From: Bacteroidetes bacterium UBA4414 | GTDB lineage: Bacteria; Bacteroidota; Bacteroidia; Chitinophagales; Chitinophagaceae | Direction of reading: 5' to 3' | DNA: 64,000 bases | Assembly: GCA_002389765.1 (NCBI GenBank) | Contig: DGQM01000025.1 | Coordinates: 38,648 to 102,647, forward strand | In this document: positions 9,100 through 17,446 of the stretch, piece by piece | Layout of the letters: every line of letters starts with the position of its first letter | Position numbering within the stretch: the first letter of the stretch is position 1 | Position numbers and translations under genes: made by a program | The notes under the pieces: generated by a model | What the model saw: the letters and a program-made list of their open reading frames with translations, nothing else | Databases searched by the model: none | Told to the model about the DNA's origin: nothing

Positions 9100-10221
9100 T
9101 TAATTGTTCCCGTCCAGACTGTTCTTTAGTTGTCTGGTCATGCCCGATGTGTAAGTATCCCATCGTTCAATTACCTGTTTCATCTCATCCGGCAGTTCTG
9201 AGGTGAATTGCACCCATTCACCTGTAGTGGGATGCTTGAAGCCCAGTTCTTTTGCGTGCAGCGCATGGCGAGGCAGTATTTTGAAGCAGTTTTCTACAAA
9301 CTGTTTGTATTTGGTAAATACGGTACCTTTTACAATATAGTTGCCACCATAAGTCTGATCATTGAATAGCGGATGCCCGATAGACTTCATGTGAACACGT
9401 ATCTGGTGGGTACGGCCTGTTTCAAGACGTAGCTCTATCAGCGTTACATAATTGAAACGCTGCAGTACTTTATAGTGAGTAATAGCTTCTTTACCATAAT
9501 CGCCATCAGGGAAGGTGTCCATTATTTTACGGAAACGCAGATTGCGACCTACGTTTACGTTGATGGTGCCTTCGTCTTCCTCCAGATTGCCCCATACCAG
9601 TGCTATGTAACGTCTGTGTACGGTGTGTTTTTTAAACTGCGCCCCCAGATTGCTCATAGCAGCATCAGTTTTGGCAATTACCAACAAGCCGCTGGTGTCT
9701 TTATCTATACGGTGTACAAGACCCACGCGGGGTAGTGCACTGTTTTCTATGTCTTCAACATGCAGATACCATGCAAGCCCGTTTACCAATGTGCCTGTAT
9801 AGTTGCCGCAACCGGGATGCACTACCATGCCATCGGGTTTGTTGATGATCATCAGGTCGTCATCTTCATACACAATGTTCAGGGGCATTTCCTCCGGAAT
9901 CACCTCTTCGGATACATCACCACGACTGTCAAATACAATGATTTCATCGTTGGTACGTATCTTATAGTTTGACTTTGTAGGCTGTCCGTTTACTGTTATC
10001 AGCCCATCTTCAATGGCTTGTTGTATTTTATTACGCGTAGCGCCTTCAATACGTATCATCAGGTATTTGTCGATACGCATACTTTCCTGCCCGCGGGTAA
10101 TAACAAGGCGTGTACGCTCTACAGGTACAATTTCGCCCTCCTGCTCACTCAGTTCAGGATCATCATCATCCCACACTTCTTCCAGTTCGTTATTATCGAT
10201 GTCTATATTGTCTATACTCAT
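9100..10221 (-). CDS. RluA-family rRNA pseudouridine synthase (RluD-like)
   Basis: 373 aa. After an acidic N-terminal tail (1-35), an S4 RNA-binding domain spans ~45-100. The catalytic domain follows, with HRIDKDTSGL at 170-179 (catalytic Asp D173) and the substrate-site motifs NKPDGMVVHP and GRTHQIRVH. By family it converts uridines in 23S rRNA to pseudouridine; the exact sites cannot be read from sequence. It lies directly downstream of a MauE-thioredoxin gene, but its own -7 element overlaps the stop codon of that gene, so independent transcription is likely. Confidence 0.93.
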   Translation of the reverse strand: MSIDNIDIDNNELEEVWDDDDPELSEQEGEIVPVERTRLVITRGQESMRIDKYLMIRIEGATRNKIQQAIEDGLITVNGQPTKSNYKIRTNDEIIVFDSRGDVSEEVIPEEMPLNIVYEDDDLMIINKPDGMVVHPGCGNYTGTLVNGLAWYLHVEDIENSALPRVGLVHRIDKDTSGLLVIAKTDAAMSNLGAQFKKHTVHRRYIALVWGNLEEDEGTINVNVGRNLRFRKIMDTFPDGDYGKEAITHYKVLQRFNYVTLIELRLETGRTHQIRVHMKSIGHPLFNDQTYGGNYIVKGTVFTKYKQFVENCFKILPRHALHAKELGFKHPTTGEWVQFTSELPDEMKQVIERWDTYTSGMTRQLKNSLDGNN

Positions 10222-10244
10222 TAGTAGTGCTTGGTGAATTTGTA

Positions 10245-10252
10245 CAAAGTTA
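10245..10252 (-). promoter_or_regulatory. Promoter -7 element of the pseudouridine synthase
   Basis: TAACTTTG on the minus strand, 23 nt before ATG 10221. Its first three bases are the TAA stop codon of the preceding gene. Confidence 0.55.
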
Positions 10253-11194
10253 CAGCCTTAACCAGTCTTTGATATCAGAAGGGTCTAATTGCAGGTAAGT
10301 GCTTTCTTTTTCTATAGTACCATTATTTATCCAATAGATAGCAGGTACAGAGTCTCCTGCCATTTCCTGAAAAGCTGCTATGTCTTTATATAGCAAAAAC
10401 GGTAAGTCTTCGGCATGAGATTCTTTAAAGAACGCCCCTTTATTATCAGGATGTCCGCTGAGTACCAGATATACCGGGATTTCCGGATTTTGCTTTTTGA
10501 GTACATGCAGCATGTAGGCAGCTTTTCGGCAATGCGGGCATGTAAGGCTCATATATGCTATGATGTGTTTGCCTTTGCGCAATTCTGCAGCAGGTTTATT
10601 AGTAGCATCTTCATACAGCAGGTTCAGATTAATAGGTCTGTTAACCACAGTAGGAGCATTGCTTATATTAAGTGGTGCGATGATAAACGTAGCCACGATA
10701 GCTGCCATACCAAGTACAGCTGCTATCCATTCTTGTCCTTTGTATGGTTTAATAGGGTAGAGGCGCATCAGGATAAAACATGCTGCTATCATAGCAAGGT
10801 TTTTCCATATTGCTTGTAGCGGGTTCATATATATCCAATTGCCAAAGCACCCGCAATTGCCAGTATTGCCTTGTTGTACAATTAATATTATAAGATAAAT
10901 AGTAAGGATAGTAAGAAAGCCGATAGTAATTGGATAGGTAACTTCTTTTAGATAAATATGAGCCAGCAGAAACACACCAATCAACAATTCGAAGCCTATA
11001 AACAAATGGGCTATAACAGAAGCCCATAGCATATTACCAATGCCAAAGCCTACAAACGTCCATTGAAATGGTTCAATATCAGCGAGTTTGCTGATGGCAG
11101 ATATAAAAAAAACTGCTGCCATTGCTAGCAGCAGTAATAAGCCTGTAATGCGTTTTATATAAAAAGTAGCGTTGTTACTATTTGTCTGTGCCAT
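10250..11194 (-). CDS. MauE/DoxX-type membrane domain fused to thioredoxin-like domain (second copy)
   Basis: 314 aa, with the same layout as 6173-7111: hydrophobic segments to ~residue 145, a membrane-domain Cys pair in NCGCFG (C114, C116), then a thioredoxin-like domain with CPHC at 219-222. The two proteins share conserved blocks around both Cys pairs (RKGKH, CPHC..AAY). Elsewhere they diverge strongly, so the duplication looks old. The predicted role is membrane-linked thiol oxidation or reduction. A small lipoprotein gene lies 30 nt upstream on the same strand and may be cotranscribed. Confidence 0.8.
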   Translation of the reverse strand: MAQTNSNNATFYIKRITGLLLLLAMAAVFFISAISKLADIEPFQWTFVGFGIGNMLWASVIAHLFIGFELLIGVFLLAHIYLKEVTYPITIGFLTILTIYLIILIVQQGNTGNCGCFGNWIYMNPLQAIWKNLAMIAACFILMRLYPIKPYKGQEWIAAVLGMAAIVATFIIAPLNISNAPTVVNRPINLNLLYEDATNKPAAELRKGKHIIAYMSLTCPHCRKAAYMLHVLKKQNPEIPVYLVLSGHPDNKGAFFKESHAEDLPFLLYKDIAAFQEMAGDSVPAIYWINNGTIEKESTYLQLDPSDIKDWLRL

Positions 11195-11224
11195 GTTATT
11201 GATGGCAAAAATAACGAATTCTGA

Positions 11225-11473
11225 TTAGTACAGTTCGCAGGATTCTACTGCCTTGATACCGTCACGATCGAAACTTGTAGAATTCTCTTCACATTTTGCT
11301 TTCGCCTTTTTCTTGGTATTGCTGATATTATATTCCTGCACAGTAGTATCCGGTAGCCCAGCCTGTCCGGAATACGTGATGGTACATTGGCATATATATT
11401 CGCGAGTGCAAGAACTTAATCCCAGAGTAACTAATATAGCTAAAGCCAGTAGAGTACCGGTGCGAAATTTCAT
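11225..11473 (-). CDS. Small cysteine-containing lipoprotein, function unknown
   Basis: 82-aa predicted lipoprotein. The signal ends in the lipobox LSSC (C22), and the mature part starts CTREYICQC. It contains further cysteines at CQC, C61 and C79, which could form disulfides. Its position just upstream of a MauE-thioredoxin gene is compatible with being a redox partner or client, but that is inference. No family was recognised. Confidence 0.7.
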   Translation of the reverse strand: MKFRTGTLLALAILVTLGLSSCTREYICQCTITYSGQAGLPDTTVQEYNISNTKKKAKAKCEENSTSFDRDGIKAVESCELY

Positions 11474-11591
11474 GAAAAAGTCATTTTAACGGTTGAAGAT
11501 AAAAGTAATAATTTAATTGTACAACTCATAGCCCGCTTAATGCCTTAGATTTTTTAGCAAAGATTTATTTTAAAGGGCTTTATTTTCCACC

Positions 11592-11599
11592 TAACTTTA
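11592..11599 (+). promoter_or_regulatory. Putative -7 element of the DUF58 gene
   Basis: TAACTTTA differs from TAnnTTTG at the last base and lies 21 nt before ATG 11621. Confidence 0.4.
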
Positions 11600-11620
11600 G
11601 GCTATTGCCTTGATTTTAAG

Positions 11621-12526
11621 ATGAATATTACACAACATACCCTTGCCGATAATCTGGAATTGATAGCCAGACAAGTGGTAGAGGGCTTCATTATAGGACT
11701 GCACAAAAGCCCGTTTCACGGCTTTTCGGTAGAGTTTGCAGAGCACAGATTGTACAATCAAGGCGATGCCCTACGGCACATAGACTGGAAGGTATACGGT
11801 AGAACAGACAAGCTGTTTGTAAAAAAGTACGAAGAAGAAACCAACCTGCGCTGCTGTCTGGTAGTAGATACATCAGCATCTATGCACTTTGCAGCTAAAG
11901 ATGGTGGGATGCGCAAAATTGACTTTGCCTGCTTGGCAGCCGCGGGATTGATACAGCTGCTGAAACGTCAACTGGACGCATCGGCATTGGCATTATTTGA
12001 CAGTGAATTGAAATATTTGTCTGAATGCCGTAGCTCTCATACACACTACCGCATGCTGACGCATGAACTGGAAAAGCAACTAAAGGCTGAGCCAAAACAA
12101 ACAGCAACTAATGCCGCAAAAGCTCTGCACGATATTGCAGAGCAAATGCATCGGCGGTCGCTTATCGTTGTATTCAGCGATATGATGGATGATGCTGAAC
12201 ACGCAGATGAACTCTTTGCCGCATTGCAGCACCTGAAGTACAATAAACATGAGGTGATATTATTTCATGTGATGGAAGGTGGTAGGGAAGTGGCTTTTGA
12301 TTTTGATAACAGGCCATACGAGTTTGTGGATATGGAAACCGGTGAGCGTTTGAAGTTGCAACCTAATCAAGTAAAGGATGCATATATAAGTAAGATGGAA
12401 GCCTTCCGAAAGGAAATAGAGAATAAGTGCCACCAGTATCATATAGACATGGTGTCTGTAGATTTGAGCCAGCCTGTAGAACAGGTGTTATATTCCTTTT
12501 TATTGAAAAGAAATAAAATGCTGTAA
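11621..12526 (+). CDS. DUF58 domain protein (vWA-like, MoxR-associated family)
   Basis: 301 aa, no signal peptide. The family core is visible at ~40-90: a YNQGDALRHIDWKVYGRTD block, then LVVDTSASM, which resembles the DxSxS metal site of von Willebrand A domains. DUF58 proteins usually sit beside a MoxR AAA ATPase and act in chaperone-like assembly of membrane or metal complexes. Here no moxR neighbour is present: lipoprotein upstream, yceD downstream. A TAACTTTA element sits at 11592-11599. Confidence 0.88.
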   Translation: MNITQHTLADNLELIARQVVEGFIIGLHKSPFHGFSVEFAEHRLYNQGDALRHIDWKVYGRTDKLFVKKYEEETNLRCCLVVDTSASMHFAAKDGGMRKIDFACLAAAGLIQLLKRQLDASALALFDSELKYLSECRSSHTHYRMLTHELEKQLKAEPKQTATNAAKALHDIAEQMHRRSLIVVFSDMMDDAEHADELFAALQHLKYNKHEVILFHVMEGGREVAFDFDNRPYEFVDMETGERLKLQPNQVKDAYISKMEAFRKEIENKCHQYHIDMVSVDLSQPVEQVLYSFLLKRNKML

Positions 12527-12542
12527 AAATCAATAATTTTGC

Positions 12543-12550
12543 TACCTTTG
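12543..12550 (+). promoter_or_regulatory. Promoter -7 element of the yceD-rpmF-plsX operon
   Basis: TACCTTTG followed by CACCCC, 138 nt before the yceD start. The long AT-rich leader holds two copies of GACAGGGTG (12569-12577 and ~12650) and a weak CTCAAA/TTTGAG hairpin, so leader-mediated control of the operon is possible. Confidence 0.65.
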
Positions 12551-12688
12551 CACCCCATTGAAGTTTTTTGACAGGGTGTTGGCACAAGCATTAGCTCAAA
12601 TAGTTGATTTTGAGTTATTTGTGAATGTTTGAAAAATAATATTTGTACCGACAGGGTGGTAGTTTCGTAAAAACAGGGCAGAGCGAAG

Positions 12689-13255
12689 ATGAAACATAAT
12701 CGTGAATATGAGATAGCATGGCAAGGGTTAAAGCTTGGCGTTCATACGTTTCAGTACGAGCTCAATGATCGTTTTGTAGAAGAAAAGGGCAAGGAAGATG
12801 CCGATTTTAAAGATCTGGATGCATTGGTAACATTGCGTTTCGATAAAAAAAACAATTTCTTCCTATGTCATTTCGATATAGACGGTAGTATTACGGTAGC
12901 TTGCGACAGGTGTGGAGATGATTTTAAGATGAGGCTTTGGGACGAGTTTGATCTTGTGATAAAACTGACCGGAACTGAAGAAGCGGAAGAAATAGATGAA
13001 GATTCAGATGTGGTTTTCATCCCCCGAAGCGAAACTGTATTGGACATCAGTAATTGGATATATGAATTCTTATTGCTGAGCGTGCCACTGCAACGTGTAC
13101 ACCCTGAAAAAGCAGACGGTACTACCGAATGCAACCCCGAGGCACTGAAACTGCTGGATAAGCTGACAGAGCCGGAAGAAAAACCTAAAAATGATATTTG
13201 GAAAGGCCTTGAGGCTTTGAAAGATAAAAACAACAATAATCGTAAAACGAAGTAA
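12689..13255 (+). CDS. yceD: YceD/DUF177 family protein
   Basis: 188 aa, cytosolic and acidic. The family CxxC is present (ACDRCGDD, C72 and C75) in a beta-rich middle region, with a C-terminal charged helix. DUF177 proteins are encoded directly before rpmF across bacteria and are linked to 23S rRNA accumulation in some species. That order is kept here: the rpmF start lies 12 nt downstream and plsX follows. Confidence 0.88.
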   Translation: MKHNREYEIAWQGLKLGVHTFQYELNDRFVEEKGKEDADFKDLDALVTLRFDKKNNFFLCHFDIDGSITVACDRCGDDFKMRLWDEFDLVIKLTGTEEAEEIDEDSDVVFIPRSETVLDISNWIYEFLLLSVPLQRVHPEKADGTTECNPEALKLLDKLTEPEEKPKNDIWKGLEALKDKNNNNRKTK

Positions 13256-13267
13256 AATTTAAATAAA

Positions 13268-13483
13268 ATGCCAAATCCTAAAAGACGTCACTCTCAGCAA
13301 CGTAGTGCAAAGCGTCGTACACACTACAAAGCAACAGCTGAAACTTGGAGTGTAGACTCAGCAACAGGTGAAACTCACTTGCGTCACCGCGCACATTGGG
13401 TAGAAGGTAAATTGTTCTATCGTGGTCGCGTTGTGATAGACAAAACACCTGCAACAGCAGCTGAAGGCGAACAAAATCAATAA
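13268..13483 (+). CDS. rpmF: 50S ribosomal protein L32
   Basis: bL32, 71 aa. MPNPKRRHSQQRSAKRRTHYK at the start is diagnostic (given here only to identify the family). The zinc-binding cysteines found in some bL32 proteins are replaced here: the positions read THLRHRAHW, so this is the Cys-free form. The C-terminal tail is Ala/Glu-rich. It sits between yceD and plsX in the conserved ribosome/lipid operon. Confidence 0.95.
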   Translation: MPNPKRRHSQQRSAKRRTHYKATAETWSVDSATGETHLRHRAHWVEGKLFYRGRVVIDKTPATAAEGEQNQ

Positions 13484-13501
13484 TATAACTCCATTCTTTG
13501 A

Positions 13502-14458
13502 ATGAAGATAGGGTTTGATATCATGGGGGGAGATTATGCCCCCGAGGAAGCCATAAAAGGCGTACAACTTTACTTTGAGCAAATCTCAGATCCGTCTGTG
13601 CATTTGTTGCTGATAGGTGATGCAAAAGCTGCATCGCCTTATCTTGCTATGTTGGAGCCCTACAAAGAGCGTTATACATTCATTGATACGCCCGATGTGA
13701 TAGGTATGCACGAGCATCCTACCAAAGCACTGAAAGAAAAACCAAACTCAAGCATTGCTGTAGGTTTTGGTTTGCTGCAAATGCAAAAAGCCGATGGCTT
13801 TTGTAGTGCAGGTAATACAGGTGCTATGATGGTGGGGGCTATATATAGCGTTAAAACAATTGACGGTATATTAAGGCCAACTATCGCATCTCCGATTCCG
13901 AGATCTGACGGTAAGTTTAATTTGCTGCTGGACGTAGGTATCAATGCAGATTGTAAACCTGAAAACTTGGTACAGTTTGCAGAGATGGGTTCACTGTATG
14001 TGAATAAGGTGTTCGATGTAGAGAATCCGAAGGTAGGTTTGCTGAATCTTGGTGAAGAAGAAGGTAAAGGTAATTTGCTGGCACAGGCTACATATCCATT
14101 GCTAAAAGAACATAAAAGCATCAACTTTCATGGCAACATAGAAGGTCGCGATGTGTTTATTAATAAAGCAGACGTAATTGTTTGTGAAGGCTTTGTAGGT
14201 AATGTAGTACTGAAGACAGCAGAGAGTGTTTATACCATCTTTAAAGAAGAAAGAAAGGTAGAAGATTCTTTACTGGACAACTACAACTTTGAAATATACG
14301 GTGGTACACCGATATTGGGTGTAAACAGCCCTGTTGTAATTGGTCATGGTATATCGCATGCACTTGCTTTCAAAAATATGATAGATGTAACACGCAAGAT
14401 TATAGCATCTGACTTGGTGGGTGCGTTTAAATCGCATTTTGCACCGAGTGTAGCATAG
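13502..14458 (+). CDS. plsX: Phosphate acyltransferase PlsX
   Basis: 318 aa. It makes acyl-phosphate from acyl-ACP for PlsY, the first step of phospholipid synthesis, as a peripheral membrane enzyme. Family motifs: DIMGGDYAP near residue 6, SAGNTGAMM near ~101, and the GFVGNVVLKTAE block near 230. The length is normal. It lies 18 nt after rpmF and is closed by a hairpin terminator. fabH, which often follows plsX, is absent. Confidence 0.96.
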   Translation: MKIGFDIMGGDYAPEEAIKGVQLYFEQISDPSVHLLLIGDAKAASPYLAMLEPYKERYTFIDTPDVIGMHEHPTKALKEKPNSSIAVGFGLLQMQKADGFCSAGNTGAMMVGAIYSVKTIDGILRPTIASPIPRSDGKFNLLLDVGINADCKPENLVQFAEMGSLYVNKVFDVENPKVGLLNLGEEEGKGNLLAQATYPLLKEHKSINFHGNIEGRDVFINKADVIVCEGFVGNVVLKTAESVYTIFKEERKVEDSLLDNYNFEIYGGTPILGVNSPVVIGHGISHALAFKNMIDVTRKIIASDLVGAFKSHFAPSVA

Positions 14459-14479
14459 AAAGTTTGTATTATAATATTT

Positions 14480-14507
14480 AATGCCTCGCAATCTGCGGGG
14501 CATTTTT
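14480..14507 (+). terminator. Terminator of the yceD-rpmF-plsX operon
   Basis: Stem AATGCCTCGCA/TGCGGGGCATT with one G-T pair and an ATC loop, followed by TTTATTTG. Confidence 0.8.
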
Positions 14508-14547
14508 ATTTGTTGCCTATTCTTAACTTTAGCATGGCACAGCGGTT

Positions 14548-15204
14548 ATGAAAAAAATATATTGCCTTAGCGGATTGGGAGCAGACTCCAGGATATTTGC
14601 CAACCTGAAAATTGACAATGCTACGCTTGTGCATCTCTCGTGGCCAGAGCATGATGAGCACGATGAACTGCCATGTTATGCACAGAAAATGTCGGCATTG
14701 ATACAGGACGAAAACCCGATACTATTGGGTGTATCGTTTGGAGGTATGCTGGCGGTAGAGATTGCTAAAATGAGAACGGTACAAAAAGTAATCATTGTAT
14801 CGAGCGCAAAGACGAGGGAAGAGATACCACACTTTGGCAGATTCATGAAGTTTCTGGTAATGAAACAGGTAGTGCCTGCATCTTTCTATACATGGCCCAA
14901 CAGGTTTGTGATGAAACTTTTCGGGGCTGTAACAGATGTTGAGAAAGATATGTTGCGAGGTGTGTTTACTTCGTCTGACGGTCATTTGGTACGTTGGGCC
15001 ATGAAGGCAATACAACTATGGCAAAACAAAGCATACCCGCAGCCTATAGTGCATATACATGGCGATGCAGATAAGATTATTACACCGGAATATATACACC
15101 CGAACTATTGGATAAAAGGAGGCTCGCATATCATGATATATAATCGTGCCGAAGAAATAAGTGCTATCATCAATAAAGAACTAAGTAATGCCAATCGTCT
15201 ATAA
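14548..15204 (+). CDS. Small alpha/beta hydrolase
   Basis: 218 aa, no signal peptide. The nucleophile elbow is GVSFGG (S63), the likely acid lies in HGDADKI (~residue 172), and the catalytic His in GGSHIM (~195). This is an alpha/beta hydrolase core with almost no lid. Substrate unknown. The last 17 nt overlap the start of the ogt gene, so the pair is probably cotranscribed and translationally coupled. A TAACTTTA element at 14524-14531 may be its promoter. Confidence 0.8.
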   Translation: MKKIYCLSGLGADSRIFANLKIDNATLVHLSWPEHDEHDELPCYAQKMSALIQDENPILLGVSFGGMLAVEIAKMRTVQKVIIVSSAKTREEIPHFGRFMKFLVMKQVVPASFYTWPNRFVMKLFGAVTDVEKDMLRGVFTSSDGHLVRWAMKAIQLWQNKAYPQPIVHIHGDADKIITPEYIHPNYWIKGGSHIMIYNRAEEISAIINKELSNANRL

Positions 15205-15724
15205 ATACTTTGATACACCGTTAGGCAAAATGATAGGTGCAGCTACAGATAGTGGCGTGTGCCTGTTTGAATTTGAGTACAGGCGCAGCCTTTCTAAAAT
15301 ACAACAACGCATACAGGATGCCTTGCAGATGGAATATGAAGAAGGTGCGCATCTGTTGCTAGATCAATTGGAGCAGGAAGCCAAGGAATACTTTGCAGGA
15401 CAACGAATGAGTTTTGATGTACCATTGAATATGATTGGTACAGACTTTCAGAAGCGGGTGTGGAATGGCTTATTGGATATACCTTTTGGCGAAACACGTT
15501 CTTACAAAAAGCAATCTATTTATCTGGGCGATGTAAAAGCAATACGTGCCGTAGCTACAGCTAACGGACAAAACGGTATTGCCATTATAGTGCCTTGTCA
15601 CAGGGTGATTGGTGATAACGGAAGCCTTGTAGGCTATGGTGGAGGATTACCTAAAAAGAAATGGCTGCTGGAACACGAAGCAAAATACAGTGGCAAAGAT
15701 TTGCAAATAGGATTGTTTGAATAA
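15188..15724 (+). CDS. ogt: Methylated-DNA-[protein]-cysteine S-methyltransferase
   Basis: 178 aa. Suicide repair protein that moves alkyl groups from O6-alkylguanine to its own cysteine. The active site PCHRV (C137) is followed by GYGGGLPKKKWLLEHE, and an RAVATANGQN helix lies at ~120-128, matching the DNA-binding wing (RAVGxANxxN). The N-terminal ~80 residues are the usual ribonuclease-like domain. The start codon ATG 15188 lies inside the preceding hydrolase gene. No Ada-type regulatory domain is fused. Confidence 0.94.
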   Translation: MPIVYKYFDTPLGKMIGAATDSGVCLFEFEYRRSLSKIQQRIQDALQMEYEEGAHLLLDQLEQEAKEYFAGQRMSFDVPLNMIGTDFQKRVWNGLLDIPFGETRSYKKQSIYLGDVKAIRAVATANGQNGIAIIVPCHRVIGDNGSLVGYGGGLPKKKWLLEHEAKYSGKDLQIGLFE

Positions 15725-15787
15725 CAACCGAATGTTAAACCTTTTCACCCCGCCTGCAAACTGGCAGGCAAATTGTATTAAACTTGC

Positions 15788-16858
15788 ATGATGAATTGTA
15801 AACGACTACTCGTAACGGTAATTTGTATTTGTTGGGCGGCAATCTCTTTTTCTCAAAATAATACAATAGAATTCTATACTGATAAATCCCCGCGCCTACG
15901 CGGTATGATGGTGCCGACTTTTCTGGATGAGGCAGGTGTGCGCGAACTGGGGCGTTGGGGAGCCAATCATATACGCTGGCAGCTTACATGGGGTGGGTTC
16001 CCGCACTCTGCAGCAGATAGAGCCAATAAAGAAGAGTTTCGTAATTGGTTGAATGATGCACTGGCGCATGTAGATAAGATGCTGCCTGTGTGTCAGGAGC
16101 TGGGTATAAAAGTGCTGATAGATCTGCATACGCTGCCTGGTGGACGAATGGACGATTATAACCATCGCATGTTTACAGATAAAGCATGGCAGGATGAGTT
16201 TATCAATATCTGGAAAGAAATAGCAGCGAAGTATAAGGACAATCCTACGGTGTGGGGCTACGATATAGCTAACGAACCGCAGGATGGCAGGGTAGAAAAC
16301 GGTGCACTAAACTGGCCAACACTGGCATCTGTTGTAGCACATGATATACGTGCCATAGACGCAAACCACCCGATAATTGTGGAGGCACGTGGTGGCGATG
16401 TAGGCACACTTGCCCGCTTTCAAACGATAGATGTGCCGGGGCTTGTGTATAGCTTCCACATGTATGTACCGCATAGCTTCACACACCAAAACATTAGTGG
16501 TAAGAAAAAGACATTCCGGTATCCGGGTTATGTGGGATTGAAACGTTGGAATAAAGATGTAGTACGCAAAGTTTTGGATGAAATAAAAGACTGGCAGGCA
16601 AAAAATAACACTCAGATATATGTGGGGGAGTTTAGTGCTATCCGCTGGGCACCGGGAGATGATGCCTACAACTACCTGAAAGACTGCATCGATATTTTTG
16701 AAGAATACAACTGGAGTTGGGCATACCACGCCTTCCGCGAATATCATGGTTGGAGCGTAGAACATGGCGGTGTGAAAGAAGACGAAACGCCTGCAAAAGA
16801 ACCTACTTCAAGACAGATGTTGTTTATGGATGCCTTTAAGAAAAATATAAGACAGTAG
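15788..16858 (+). CDS. Secreted glycoside hydrolase family 5
   Basis: 356 aa, signal peptide ~1-22 (cut after FSQ). TIM-barrel GH5: the acid/base Glu is E163 in DIANEP, and the nucleophile is E281 in IYVGEFSAIRWAPG. HIRWQLTW near 61 and SFHMYVPHSFTHQ near 222 are typical subsite strands. It would cleave a beta-linked glucan or mannan; the exact specificity cannot be read. There is no T9SS domain, so the product is probably periplasmic. Monocistronic, followed by rnpB. Confidence 0.9.
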   Translation: MMNCKRLLVTVICICWAAISFSQNNTIEFYTDKSPRLRGMMVPTFLDEAGVRELGRWGANHIRWQLTWGGFPHSAADRANKEEFRNWLNDALAHVDKMLPVCQELGIKVLIDLHTLPGGRMDDYNHRMFTDKAWQDEFINIWKEIAAKYKDNPTVWGYDIANEPQDGRVENGALNWPTLASVVAHDIRAIDANHPIIVEARGGDVGTLARFQTIDVPGLVYSFHMYVPHSFTHQNISGKKKTFRYPGYVGLKRWNKDVVRKVLDEIKDWQAKNNTQIYVGEFSAIRWAPGDDAYNYLKDCIDIFEEYNWSWAYHAFREYHGWSVEHGGVKEDETPAKEPTSRQMLFMDAFKKNIRQ

Positions 16859-16917
16859 GTTGTTTAATGTGTAGTTAAAATTGGGAAATCTTCACCCAAA
16901 CACATTTCTTTTTTCGC

Positions 16918-16925
16918 TAATTTTG
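16918..16925 (+). promoter_or_regulatory. rnpB promoter -7 element
   Basis: TAATTTTG matches TAnnTTTG and ends 4 nt before the 5' strand of the P1 helix of RNase P RNA, so the transcript would begin at the RNA end. Confidence 0.65.
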
Positions 16926-16929
16926 TAAG

Positions 16930-17297
16930 TAACTACAAGCCGGGTTATCGCTTCTGTGTATGCAGGGGAGGAAAGTCCGGACAGTATAGAGCAGCGCACC
17001 ACCTAACGGGTGGGGTCTTGCGAAAGCAGGATACAGATAGTGCCACAGAAAATGACCGCCTTTAGCAATAAAGGTAAGGGTGAAAACGTAGGGTAAGAGC
17101 CTACGCATTGTGTTGGTAACAATATGATGGGGTAAACCTTGCGCACTGAAATGCCAAATAGGCGTACGTTTGAGGGCTGCTCGCCCGATGTACGTGGGTT
17201 GGCAGCTACAGGTGATGCGTGAGCAGCATCGCAGATAAATGATAACCGTCCCGGGACCATACGGGATTACAGAATCCGGCTTACAGGTTTGTAGTTG
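16930..17297 (+). ncRNA. rnpB: RNase P RNA (bacterial class A)
   Basis: Catalytic RNA that removes tRNA 5' leaders. Diagnostic conserved parts: GAGGAAAGTCCGGAC (CR-I) at ~16968-16982 and ACAGAATCCGGCTTACAG near the 3' end. The ends pair as P1 (AACTACAA with TTGTAGTT), which sets both boundaries. Internal GGTAAGGGTG and GGTAAACC segments fit CR-II/III. The length of ~368 nt is normal. No protein gene overlaps it. Confidence 0.95.
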
Positions 17298-17310
17298 TTT
17301 TGGTTAAATG

Positions 17311-17353
17311 CAGAGTGCCGAGTTTTTTCAAAGCCCGACGCTCTGTTTTTTTT
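17311..17353 (+). terminator. Terminator after rnpB
   Basis: Stem CAGAGTGCCG/CCGACGCTCTG (one G-T pair and one mismatch), then eight T. Confidence 0.75.
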
Positions 17354-17410
17354 ATATATTTCAGGTGCATTAATATCAACTTGTTCTGCATGCAGAGCGG
17401 GATAAGATAT

Positions 17411-17418
17411 TATCTTTG
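17411..17418 (+). promoter_or_regulatory. valS promoter -7 element
   Basis: TATCTTTG fits TAnnTTTG, 28 nt upstream of ATG 17447. Confidence 0.65.
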
Positions 17419-17446
17419 CACTCTTATTTTTTATTAGAAGCAGTAA

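Noticed and set aside
12551..12688. A known riboswitch or ribosomal leader before yceD
   Set aside because: Only a weak hairpin and a GACAGGGTG duplication were seen; no conserved leader motif was recognised.
16917..17260. Minus-strand ORFs over 16.9-17.3 kb
   Set aside because: They are antisense to the RNase P RNA, whose conserved blocks explain the sequence.
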